From Candidatus Lloydbacteria bacterium RIFCSPLOWO2_02_FULL_54_12 (GTDB lineage: Bacteria; Patescibacteriota; Minisyncoccia; Phycocordibacterales; UBA6899), in NCBI GenBank assembly GCA_001819095.1, contig MHLS01000016.1, forward strand, positions 3,380-34,603: a stretch of DNA of 31,224 nucleotides. Direction: 5' to 3'. Positions 22,411 through 27,909 of the stretch are shown in pieces. Each line of letters opens with the position of its first letter. The first letter of the stretch is position 1. Below the pieces are notes generated by a model. It did no database searches, was not told the DNA's origin, and saw only the letters and a program-made list of their open reading frames with translations. Position numbers and translations under genes: made by a program.

Positions 22411-22782
22411 ATGTTAGCGATACGACTCAAGCGCATCGGACGGACCAATGACCCGTCTTTTCGCATCATCGTGCAGGACCACCGCCGTTCTCCGAAGAAG
22501 ACGCGCGGCCTTGTTGAATATGTCGGTTCATATGATGCCCGCAAAGGCACTCCGCAGATCAACGGCGAGCGCGTGAAGTATTGGATAAGCCAAGGCGCCC
22601 GGCCCTCCGACACGGTGCACAACCTTCTCGTTGATGCAAAGATCATCACCGGAAAAAAGGTGAATGCCATGAACAAGAAAACAAAGGTCGTGAAGGAGGC
22701 TCCTAAGGAAGATGCAAAGCCCGTCGCCCCCGCCGCGGAGTTGAAGGAAGCCGAGACGACGCCTGAAGTCTCCGCCGCGTAA
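22411..22782 (+). CDS. rpsP: 30S ribosomal protein bS16
   Basis: The protein is 123 aa. The core (residues 1-80) is typical: MLAIRLKRIGRTNDPSFRI, VQDHRRSPKKTRGLVEYVG, GERVKYWISQGARPSDTVHNLL. A Lys-then-Ala/Glu-rich tail of about 40 residues follows; standard S16 is about 80 aa. S16 binds 16S rRNA early in small-subunit assembly. ATG 22411 is clear: it begins the conserved sequence and lies seven bases after the -10. In many bacteria rpsP, rimM, trmD and rplS form an operon; here trmD is about 2.9 kb away with its own leader, and rimM and rplS are not in the window. Confidence 0.95.
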   Translation: MLAIRLKRIGRTNDPSFRIIVQDHRRSPKKTRGLVEYVGSYDARKGTPQINGERVKYWISQGARPSDTVHNLLVDAKIITGKKVNAMNKKTKVVKEAPKEDAKPVAPAAELKEAETTPEVSAA

Positions 22783-22800
22783 CAAAAAAGTAAACAATAA

Positions 22801-22868
22801 AGATCGCCCGCCCGGGCGGTTTTGATCTCACGAGATCATGCCACGCAACCGTCAATTAAGGCGTGGCA
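22801..22868 (+). terminator. Three tandem hairpins after rpsP
   Basis: First GATCGCCCG-CCC-GGGCGG with TTTT inside an outer AGATC/GATCT pair (the best terminator candidate), then GATCTCACGAGATC, then TGCCACGC and GCGTGGCA around a 14-nt loop (22839-22868). The first probably ends the rpsP transcript. Confidence 0.55.
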
Positions 22869-22878
22869 CCTAGTCGGC

Positions 22879-22907
22879 TTGACCATTTTTTTCCTTCGGG
22901 TTAGTCT
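22879..22907 (+). promoter_or_regulatory. Promoter of the 140-aa unknown gene
   Basis: TTGACC (22879-22884), 17-bp spacer, TAGTCT (22902-22907). The leader ends AAGGGGGCAAAAG before ATG 22939. Confidence 0.6.
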
Positions 22908-22938
22908 GTTCCAGGAAGTTTAACCAAGGGGGCAAAAG

Positions 22939-23361
22939 ATGGGCGACTGCCAAGCAAGCCGTTCTCTGGAGGCGATGTTCATCGGCATCAAATTCCCGTT
23001 CGATAAGCCGTCGCCGGAGGTGCGACAGTTGAGGCGAATGCTCCTTTCCGGTATATCGGTGGCGGTGACGCCGACCGACATCCCCGACGGATACGGAGGC
23101 AAGAGCAGGCCCGAGGTGGTGGCCGCTTTCTTCGTCGTCGACGGCGAGGAGTATCGAAGCCAGATGCGCCTTCGCCACGGTGAACACATGACGGAGACTA
23201 CCGGCGAAAGCGTGTTCCAGCTCGGTGTCGCGTCGGCGGCCGCCAAAAGAGTACTCGATGCGATCGCCACCGACTGCAGTGCGTATCTCATCCCCGAAGA
23301 AGGGGAAGGCGTCTTCGGGCGCTACACGCTCTGTGTGATCGACTCCCCGCCCGCCAAGTGA
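22939..23361 (+). CDS. Unknown soluble protein (140 aa)
   Basis: No family is recognised. The protein is 140 aa, soluble, mixed alpha/beta in look, with no signal or membrane segment. Recognisable stretches are MFIGIKFPFDKPSPEVRQLRRML, ISVAVTPTDIPDGYGG, VAAFFVVDGEEYRSQMRLRHGEHM and VFQLGVASAAAKRVLDAIA. The ORF is supported by a TTGACC/TAGTCT promoter, a G-rich Shine-Dalgarno (GGGGG) and a strong terminator right after the stop. It interrupts the frequent rpsP-KH-protein neighbourhood. Confidence 0.65.
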   Translation: MGDCQASRSLEAMFIGIKFPFDKPSPEVRQLRRMLLSGISVAVTPTDIPDGYGGKSRPEVVAAFFVVDGEEYRSQMRLRHGEHMTETTGESVFQLGVASAAAKRVLDAIATDCSAYLIPEEGEGVFGRYTLCVIDSPPAK

Positions 23362-23369
23362 AATTCCCG

Positions 23370-23397
23370 CCGCCGTCACGGACGGCGGTTTTTCTTT
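23370..23397 (+). terminator. Intrinsic terminator after the 140-aa gene
   Basis: CCGCCGTC-ACG-GACGGCGG stem followed by TTTTTCTTT. Confidence 0.8.
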
Positions 23398-23431
23398 GCA
23401 CCACTCCGATCGAGGCATTTCTCTTGTGCGG

Positions 23432-23459
23432 TTGACAGTTTCTGTATCGCGTACATAAT
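23432..23459 (+). promoter_or_regulatory. Promoter of the KH-domain gene
   Basis: TTGACA (23432-23437), 16-bp spacer, CATAAT (23454-23459). Predicted leader is about 55 nt, without Shine-Dalgarno and ending TTAAACAAC before the ATG, like the peroxiredoxin leader. Confidence 0.6.
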
Positions 23460-23520
23460 ACTTACGAGCAGGACGGCACTACCGCCACACTGTGACATTA
23501 ATAATTGATCGTTAAACAAC

Positions 23521-23901
23521 ATGGCTGAAACGTACAGCGATAAAGAGTTTCTCGAGTATCTCGTGAAGTCTCTTGTGGACAATCCGGGCGCAGTGAAGGT
23601 TGCACGTGTAGTTGATGAGATGGGCGTGTTATTGACACTCGACATCGCTCCTGAAGACATGGGGAAGGTGATCGGGAGAATGGGCAACACCGCGAAGGCG
23701 ATTCGGACACTTCTGCGCGTCGTCGGAATGAAGAACAACGCGCGCGTGAATTTGAAGATCAACGAGCCGGAAGGCGGCAAGCGCTCGGGGGAGCGACCGA
23801 GCGACGAGCGAGGAAGTACTGAGACCAGCAGGCCGAATGTGCGACCGCAGGCGTCGGAGAATAGTGACGTCGATGACGTCATCGCCGACTTGAAGGCATA
23901 G
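23521..23901 (+). CDS. khpA: KhpA-type KH-domain RNA-binding protein
   Basis: The protein is 126 aa. Residues 1-82 are a KhpA/YlqC KH domain: FLEYLVKSLVDNPGAVKV at the front and the GxxG loop GRMG (52-55) in APEDMGKVIGRMGNTAKAIRTLL. Residues 83-126 are an extra disordered, charged tail (Arg/Ser/Glu-rich, ending SDVDDVIADLKA); ordinary KhpA is about 75-80 aa. KhpA binds RNA, often with KhpB, and affects cell size and small-RNA function in Gram-positives. The gene is commonly next to rpsP. It has its own promoter and a perfect terminator. Confidence 0.88.
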   Translation: MAETYSDKEFLEYLVKSLVDNPGAVKVARVVDEMGVLLTLDIAPEDMGKVIGRMGNTAKAIRTLLRVVGMKNNARVNLKINEPEGGKRSGERPSDERGSTETSRPNVRPQASENSDVDDVIADLKA

Positions 23902-23920
23902 GGTTTTTGAGTCCAAAGAA

Positions 23921-23953
23921 AAAATACAAGGCGGATCCCGCCTTGTATTTTTG
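23921..23953 (+). terminator. Terminator after khpA (TACAAGG type)
   Basis: AAAATACAAGGCGG-ATC-CCGCCTTGTATTTT, a perfect 14-bp stem with T-tract. Its outer bases TACAAGG/CCTTGTA are the same as in the palindrome family at 7989, 9176, 10944 and 14055. Confidence 0.85.
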
Positions 23954-23977
23954 TTGTACCCGAAATGGTTTTTTTAC

Positions 23978-24135
23978 TGGCGTGAGCCAGAATGCCACGG
24001 GCGTAAGCCCGTGGATGAATGGCCACAACAATCAGTGTGCGCGGTGGCGCACTCCTCTTCCAGAAAAACAACCCCGGTGCCGCCCGCGCAATGCCCCGCC
24101 CGTAAGGGCGGGGATAGACGGGCGGCATGTTTTAC
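23978..24135 (+). mobile_element. Palindrome-rich element, copy B (no insert)
   Basis: This is a 158-bp non-coding element, the inverted counterpart of 10728-10919. It is preceded by TTTTAC (23972-23977) and ends CATGTTTTAC (24130-24135 is TTTTAC). Inside are hairpins TGGC-GTGA-GCCA, CCACGGGC-GTAA-GCCCGTGG, the apical GTGCGC/GCGCAC, and CCCCGCCC-GTAA-GGGCGGGG. Gene 24132-24338 has its TAA inside the right-hand TTTTAC (minus strand GTAAAA). It may be a trans-mobilised relative of IS200/IS605 or REP elements. Confidence 0.75.
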
Positions 24136-24338
24136 TGCGGCCTGTTGCTGACCCACTTGGACCAGATGAACCACACGGCGACGAGCACAAGAACGACGAT
24201 GACGCCGCCCAATACATAGATGCGCTGGCTCGGGTCGGCGACGGCGACCGTTTCAACGTGCCCGTCGTCCACTTCGCCGTGGGCGAAGGCAAGCGCGGTC
24301 GGCGTGAAGAGATAAATGAGAGGAAGAATTTTTTTCAT
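24132..24338 (-). CDS. Small exported/membrane protein, unknown
   Basis: The protein is 68 aa. MKKILPLIYLFTPTALAFA looks like a signal peptide with a cut before HGEVDDGHVETV, a His/Asp/Glu-rich stretch that could hold a metal. One membrane helix follows (about 41-60, VLGGVIVVLVLVAVWFIW) and a short basic tail. No family is recognised. The stop codon lies within the TTTTAC border of element B, so the element sits at the 3' end of the gene without changing its last codons if the border sequence was there beforehand. Upstream, no convincing -10 box or Shine-Dalgarno was found. Confidence 0.6.
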   Translation of the reverse strand: MKKILPLIYLFTPTALAFAHGEVDDGHVETVAVADPSQRIYVLGGVIVVLVLVAVWFIWSKWVSNRPQ

Positions 24339-24426
24339 AAATTACGTTTTTATCGCAATGACCCAATAAAGTCGATGATAACACGGGACATCCGACGGGT
24401 GGAAAGTGTTCCGATGCAGGTAAAAG

Positions 24427-24455
24427 TTGACTATCAATGTGCAATATGTTATAAC
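24427..24455 (+). promoter_or_regulatory. Promoter of the 200-aa membrane protein gene
   Basis: TTGACT (24427-24432), 17-bp spacer, TATAAC (24450-24455) with TGT before it. An AAGGAG Shine-Dalgarno stands six bases before ATG 24488. Confidence 0.7.
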
Positions 24456-24487
24456 TGGACTCGGGCAACCAATGAAAGGAGTGCGCC

Positions 24488-25090
24488 ATGAGTTATCAGT
24501 TCTGGGGCATCCTTTCGGGTGTGCTCGGTCTCTTCTCGGGGGCGTGGTATCTCGTCCGGATATTTCGGCGCGAGGTGCATCCGCACATTACGTCGTGGCT
24601 CTTGTGGACGCTCATCGCCTTGGCGATGCTTGCAAGTTACTGGAGTGCGGGCGCAAAGGGCGGTGACCACATTTGGGTGGCGGTTGTCGGACTCGTTAAC
24701 CCACTTTTGATCACGCTTGTCGCTTGGCGCGTAGGAAGCTGGAACAAGCCGGATCATCTCGACTGGGCATGTGTGCTACTCTCGGTCACCAGTCTCCTAC
24801 TTTGGTGGGTCGTGCAGGGAGATAAGGATCTCTCGCTCTACTCGCTTCTTCTTGCGATTCTTGCCGATGCTTGCGCGGTTGGTCCGATGATACGGGCGTG
24901 CGTCAAGGACCCGACGATCGATCGGCCGGGCCCGTGGGCACTCTTCGGAGTCGCTTCCGCGGTCAACATGCTTGCGATCAGTGAGCACACGTTCGCGAAC
25001 TATATCTATCCCATCTACATGACGGTCGGGGCGCTCACCATCGCCACCCTCCTTTGGAGAGGAAATGTGCGCGCGTCGCGAAATGTGTAA
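24488..25090 (+). CDS. Polytopic membrane protein, unknown
   Basis: The protein is 200 aa with about six to seven hydrophobic helices (from YQFWGILSGVLGLFSGAWYLV to YPIYMTVGALTIATLLW). Short loops include RIFRREVHPHITSWLLWTLIA, WRVGSWNKPDH and RACVKDPTIDRPGPWALFG. The pattern with two similar halves, each with a His/Pro/Trp-Ala motif, hints at an internal duplication. No specific family is assigned; a small transporter-like protein is possible. AAGGAG six bases before the ATG and a complete promoter and terminator support it as a stand-alone unit. Confidence 0.7.
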   Translation: MSYQFWGILSGVLGLFSGAWYLVRIFRREVHPHITSWLLWTLIALAMLASYWSAGAKGGDHIWVAVVGLVNPLLITLVAWRVGSWNKPDHLDWACVLLSVTSLLLWWVVQGDKDLSLYSLLLAILADACAVGPMIRACVKDPTIDRPGPWALFGVASAVNMLAISEHTFANYIYPIYMTVGALTIATLLWRGNVRASRNV

Positions 25091-25102
25091 CGTTCTCCAC
25101 CC

Positions 25103-25133
25103 GAGCTCTCTCACGAGGGCTCTTCTTTTTTTT
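25103..25133 (+). terminator. Intrinsic terminator before the trmD promoter
   Basis: GAGCTCTC-TCAC-GAGGGCTC stem (one G-U pair), then TTCTTTTTTTT. It separates the trmD transcript from the upstream gene. Confidence 0.8.
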
Positions 25134-25145
25134 GCGGTGCGAGTG

Positions 25146-25151
25146 TATGCT
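25146..25151 (+). promoter_or_regulatory. -10 box of the trmD leader
   Basis: TATGCT, six bases before ATG 25158. The same hexamer at the same distance precedes serS (27898-27903). Confidence 0.55.
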
Positions 25152-25157
25152 CAACGT

Positions 25158-25280
25158 ATGCGTCCCGTTAGAGATAGGAAGTGTGCCGCACACTTCCGTC
25201 CCGGAAATTTCACCATGCATAAAACCTCATCAGTATCAAAAATTTACGAAGCTTCTTTTATTAAACCGACTAATCTCTAA
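25158..25280 (+). CDS. Candidate 40-aa leader peptide upstream of trmD
   Basis: This is a 40-codon ORF starting MRPVRDRKCAAHFRPG and ending SFIKPTNL, placed six bases after a TATGCT -10 box as in other leaderless genes here. Its TAA ends 4 nt before the trmD ATG. It has two CCC proline codons (codons 3 and 15) and a CCG (codon 36). trmD is in the +1 frame relative to it, and that frame has no stop between codon 3 and the trmD ATG. No protein family is recognised, and a role as leader peptide is inferred from layout only. Confidence 0.5.
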   Translation: MRPVRDRKCAAHFRPGNFTMHKTSSVSKIYEASFIKPTNL

Positions 25281-25288
25281 CGGGATGC
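25160..25288 (+). promoter_or_regulatory. Long-range helix over the trmD leader and start codon
   Basis: Bases 25160-25175 (GCGTCCCGTTAGAGAT) pair with 25273-25288 (ATCTCTAACGGGATGC): 15 Watson-Crick pairs and one G-U. The right arm contains the trmD ATG (25285-25287), the left arm the first codons of the leader ORF. Inside is a perfect hairpin GGAAGTGTG-CCG-CACACTTCC (25177-25197). Confidence 0.7.
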
Positions 25289-25929
25289 GATTTCACGTCA
25301 TCACGCTCTTCCCCGAGAGCATCAAGCCGTATCTTGACGACTCTATTTTGGGCCGTGCGCAGGAGAAGAAACTCATCACAGTTGCATACTATAATCCTCG
25401 GGATTTCACGAACGACAAGTGGGCGCGCGTGGATCGGCGGCCTTACGGCGGAGGCCCCGGCATGGTGCTTGAGGCGGAGCCGTTCCTCAAGGCCGTTCTC
25501 AAGGCTAAGGGCAAGAAGGTAAAGCGGGTGAAGACGGTGTTTTTTGCGACCGACGGCAAGCAGTTCACGAATGCGATGGCGCGCGACTGGGCAAAAAAAT
25601 ACGACAACGTCATTTTTCTTGCGGGTCGTTATGAAGGTATCGACGCTCGCGCGGCAAGAATTCTCAAAGCGGAGAAAATTTCCGTCGGACCCTATGTACT
25701 TACGGGAGGGGAACTTCCCGCAATGCTCGTGATTGACGCGGTGGCGCGACAGATCAAAGGTGTTCTCGGGACATTTGATTCAGTCGAAGAGAGTCGCGTC
25801 GCAAGTCCGGACGTGTACACACGACCGGAAGTTCTCGTATGGAAGAAGAAAAAATACCGCGTCCCTAAGGTACTCCTTGGCGGGAATCATCGGCTTATTG
25901 AAGAGTGGAAACTTAAAAGAAAGAAATAG
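25285..25929 (+). CDS. trmD: tRNA (guanine-N1)-methyltransferase TrmD
   Basis: The protein is 214 aa, slightly shorter than the usual 230-250. The SPOUT knot is complete: RRPYGGGPGMV (51-61), FLAGRYEGID (111-120), VGPYVLTGGELPAMLVIDAVARQ (134-156) and the C-terminal GGNHRLIEEWK (199-209). TrmD makes m1G37 in tRNAs for Pro, Leu(CUN) and Arg(CGG), which prevents +1 frameshifts. ATG 25285 begins the conserved sequence; the frame is open back to 25054 but those residues are not family-like. The start lies in a long-range helix and just after a candidate leader ORF. The zinc-ribbon gene follows after one base, then msrB, so they form an operon. Confidence 0.95.
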   Translation: MRFHVITLFPESIKPYLDDSILGRAQEKKLITVAYYNPRDFTNDKWARVDRRPYGGGPGMVLEAEPFLKAVLKAKGKKVKRVKTVFFATDGKQFTNAMARDWAKKYDNVIFLAGRYEGIDARAARILKAEKISVGPYVLTGGELPAMLVIDAVARQIKGVLGTFDSVEESRVASPDVYTRPEVLVWKKKKYRVPKVLLGGNHRLIEEWKLKRKK

Positions 25930-25930
25930 C

Positions 25931-26533
25931 ATGCAATGTCCCTATGACAAACAGGGGATGCGCACCATACCGGTCGGTGATGCTACGATCGATGCGTGTG
26001 ATCAGTGTGGTGGCGTCTGGTTAGACCAAGAAGAACTCAAAAAAATCGCGGAGGTTTTTGCGTGGGCGGTTCCCGGTGAGCCGGAAAAGTTTGCGACGAT
26101 TATAAGGATGAATGACATTCCTGACGACAGTCGCAAGAGCCACCCTCCTTACGGCGACGGAGTGGTTTGTCCGGTTGATTGGAACACAACGGAACGTTTT
26201 GTTTATGCGGGAGATTCGCGAATTGTGGTCGACCATTGTCCGACTTGCAGCGGAACGTGGCTTGATGGTGATGAGTTGGTGCTCATGGCGGAGTACTTGA
26301 AGCCGAAGGCGAGAGATTTGATGGGAAAGTTGATGATTCAGGAAATGAAAAGCACGGAAAAAATGTACCAAGAACTTCGCGAGTTGACGCTTCTCCCGCT
26401 CAAGCTTGCCGGAGCGTTTTCTTCCCCGCTAGCATTTATCGCGACCGTCTTGTCTTTGTTGGTGAAGTATGGAGCACTTGATATTACCGACAAATACGAT
26501 GGATTTTATCGTCAACAACTCAACCGTGAGTGA
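25931..26533 (+). CDS. Double zinc-ribbon (TFIIB-type) protein
   Basis: The protein is 200 aa. Two similar zinc ribbons are visible: MQCPYDKQGM...IDACDQCGGVWLDQEEL (1-36) and VVCPVDWNTT...VVDHCPTCSGTWLDGDELVLM (about 77-116), each with two CxxC-like pairs followed by W-L-D. A helical stretch with KARDLMGKLMIQEMKSTEKMYQEL follows and a hydrophobic segment near residues 160-183. Proteins of this zf-TFIIB type are common and uncharacterised. The gene starts one base after the trmD stop; the long frame reaching back to 25733 lies within trmD and is rejected. Its end overlaps the probable GTG start of msrB. Confidence 0.8.
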   Translation: MQCPYDKQGMRTIPVGDATIDACDQCGGVWLDQEELKKIAEVFAWAVPGEPEKFATIIRMNDIPDDSRKSHPPYGDGVVCPVDWNTTERFVYAGDSRIVVDHCPTCSGTWLDGDELVLMAEYLKPKARDLMGKLMIQEMKSTEKMYQELRELTLLPLKLAGAFSSPLAFIATVLSLLVKYGALDITDKYDGFYRQQLNRE

Positions 26534-26927
26534 CAAGCTGATGCCGACAAGCGATGCGGGGTGGAAAAAGAAGCTCACGTCCGAGCAGTATGCGGTGTTA
26601 CGCGAGAAGGGGACCGAGGCGCCGTTTTCCGGAAAATACGTGCATGAGAAAAAGAGCGGCACGTATAATTGCATGGCCTGCGGCAATCCGCTTTTTTCGT
26701 CGGACGCGAAATTCGATTCAGGAACCGGCTGGCCTTCATTCGACCAAGCACTTCCCGGCGCGGTGAAATACGAACGCGACGGCGCTCATGGAATAGAGCG
26801 CACGGAAGTGCTCTGTGCGGAGTGCGACTCACATTTGGGTCACGTTTTTGATGACGGGCCGAGTGAGACCACCGGTAAGCGCTACTGTATGAACTCGGTT
26901 TGCCTTGACCTTAAGGAGAAGAACTAA
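26526..26927 (+). CDS. msrB: Peptide-methionine (R)-S-oxide reductase MsrB
   Basis: The protein is 133 aa from GTG 26526. Core motifs are WKKKLTSEQYAVLREKGTEAPFSGKY, the first zinc pair CMACG, FDSGTGWPSF, the second zinc pair CAEC, SHLGHVFDDGP and RYCMNS with the catalytic Cys. A second Cys three residues after (MNSVCLDL) may help recycling. It repairs methionine-R-sulfoxide in proteins. Possible starts are 26469, 26499, 26526 (GTG) and 26541; GTG 26526 overlaps the previous stop by eight bases and gives a typical N-terminus, but 26541 is also possible. It is the third gene of the trmD operon. Confidence 0.9.
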   Translation: MSDKLMPTSDAGWKKKLTSEQYAVLREKGTEAPFSGKYVHEKKSGTYNCMACGNPLFSSDAKFDSGTGWPSFDQALPGAVKYERDGAHGIERTEVLCAECDSHLGHVFDDGPSETTGKRYCMNSVCLDLKEKN

Positions 26928-26936
26928 CGCCGTCCG

Positions 26937-27791
26937 CTAGGCTCTGCGGAGTCCTTCCGGAGTTTCCCTGATAAGCCCTGCGATCTCCATTTTCATAAGG
27001 AGAACGTTTGCCTCGCTGGTCGGGAGTTTGAGTTCCTCGATGATAAGGTCGCGATGACGCGGTTCAGTCAGAAATTCCATGACCGCACGTTCCGCTTCGG
27101 AGAGGGTTGCAAGGTCGACATCTTTCGGTGTCGCAATTTCCGGTTCGAATCCGAGCACGCGCAGTATTTCTTCCGACGAAGTGACCGGTGTAGCGCCGAG
27201 TTTTAAGAATTGGTGTGTGCCGCGAGAGGTGGGCGAGAAGATGCTTCCCGGCACCACGAGCACTTCGCGATTATAGTCGGCGGCAAGCCGTGCGGTTATC
27301 AAGGTGCCCGAGCGCTCGCCCGCTTCGATCAAGAGCGTCGCCTTCGCAAGACCCGCCATGATGCGGTTGCGTTGCGGAAAGCTCCAATCGGCGGCGCGGA
27401 AATCCGGAGCGAATTCGGAGAGGAGTGCGCCGCCCGAATCGAGGATGCGCTTTGCAAGCCCAAGGTTCGAGCGAGGATAGAGTACGGACGGATCGAGCCC
27501 CGAACCGGGAACGGCGATCGTGGGGAGCCCCGTCGCCATTGCCGCTTCATGTGCGATGGTGTCGATGCCGAGCGCAAGACCGGAGACGACGGCGATGTCG
27601 TACCCGCAAAGACCGGAAATAAGTTCCTCGCAGGCTTCCTTGCCGTAACTCGTATATTTGCGCGAGCCGACAACGGTAAGCAGGACGGTCTCGGACGAGG
27701 GGAGAACGCCGGCGACCCAGAGTTCCTTCGGCGGCTCCGGGATCTCCAGAAGTTGCGGGGGGATATTGTCGAGTTTTTCCGGTTTCCACAT
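26937..27791 (-). CDS. dprA: DNA processing protein DprA
   Basis: The protein is 284 aa. The Rossmann core is typical: VVGSRKYTSYGKEAC, VSGLALGIDTIAHEAAM, PGSGLDPSVLYPRSN, SEFAPDFRAADWSFPQRNRIMAGLA, EAGERSGTLITARLA and PGSIFSPTSRGTHQFLKLGA. A C-terminal winged-helix domain follows (LSEAERAVMEFLTEPRHRDLIIEELKLP...). It lacks the N-terminal SAM domain of longer members. DprA loads RecA on incoming single-stranded DNA during transformation. ATG 27791 has TAATCT six bases upstream (leaderless). It is divergent from serS and convergent with msrB. Confidence 0.95.
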   Translation of the reverse strand: MWKPEKLDNIPPQLLEIPEPPKELWVAGVLPSSETVLLTVVGSRKYTSYGKEACEELISGLCGYDIAVVSGLALGIDTIAHEAAMATGLPTIAVPGSGLDPSVLYPRSNLGLAKRILDSGGALLSEFAPDFRAADWSFPQRNRIMAGLAKATLLIEAGERSGTLITARLAADYNREVLVVPGSIFSPTSRGTHQFLKLGATPVTSSEEILRVLGFEPEIATPKDVDLATLSEAERAVMEFLTEPRHRDLIIEELKLPTSEANVLLMKMEIAGLIRETPEGLRRA

Positions 27792-27797
27792 GCGCCC

Positions 27798-27826
27798 AGA
27801 TTAGACCAACAACGAGACGGAGACAA
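27798..27826 (-). promoter_or_regulatory. Promoter of dprA
   Basis: Minus strand TTGTCT (27826-27821), 17-bp spacer, TAATCT (27803-27798), then six bases to the ATG. Confidence 0.6.
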
Positions 27827-27897
27827 CTCCCCCAACAAGAAAGGTGTCCACCTTGGACGCTGGTGGTAAATCCCTTTTTCTTTTGGGGCTATTTTGC

Positions 27898-27903
27898 TAT
27901 GCT
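27898..27903 (+). promoter_or_regulatory. Extended -10 box of serS
   Basis: TATGCT preceded by TGC, six bases before ATG 27910; leaderless arrangement. Confidence 0.55.
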
Positions 27904-27909
27904 GTCCTC

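Noticed and set aside
23978..24135. Complete IS200/IS605 insertion sequence or TnpB guide RNA locus
   Set aside because: No tnpA or tnpB reading frame lies within or beside either copy; only the hairpin ends are similar, so at most a non-autonomous derivative.
25054..25284. N-terminal extension of TrmD as its normal form
   Set aside because: The residues do not resemble TrmD, the region includes the previous gene's end, a terminator and the promoter. A part of it (from 25168) could be read only after a +1 frameshift, which is discussed as a finding.
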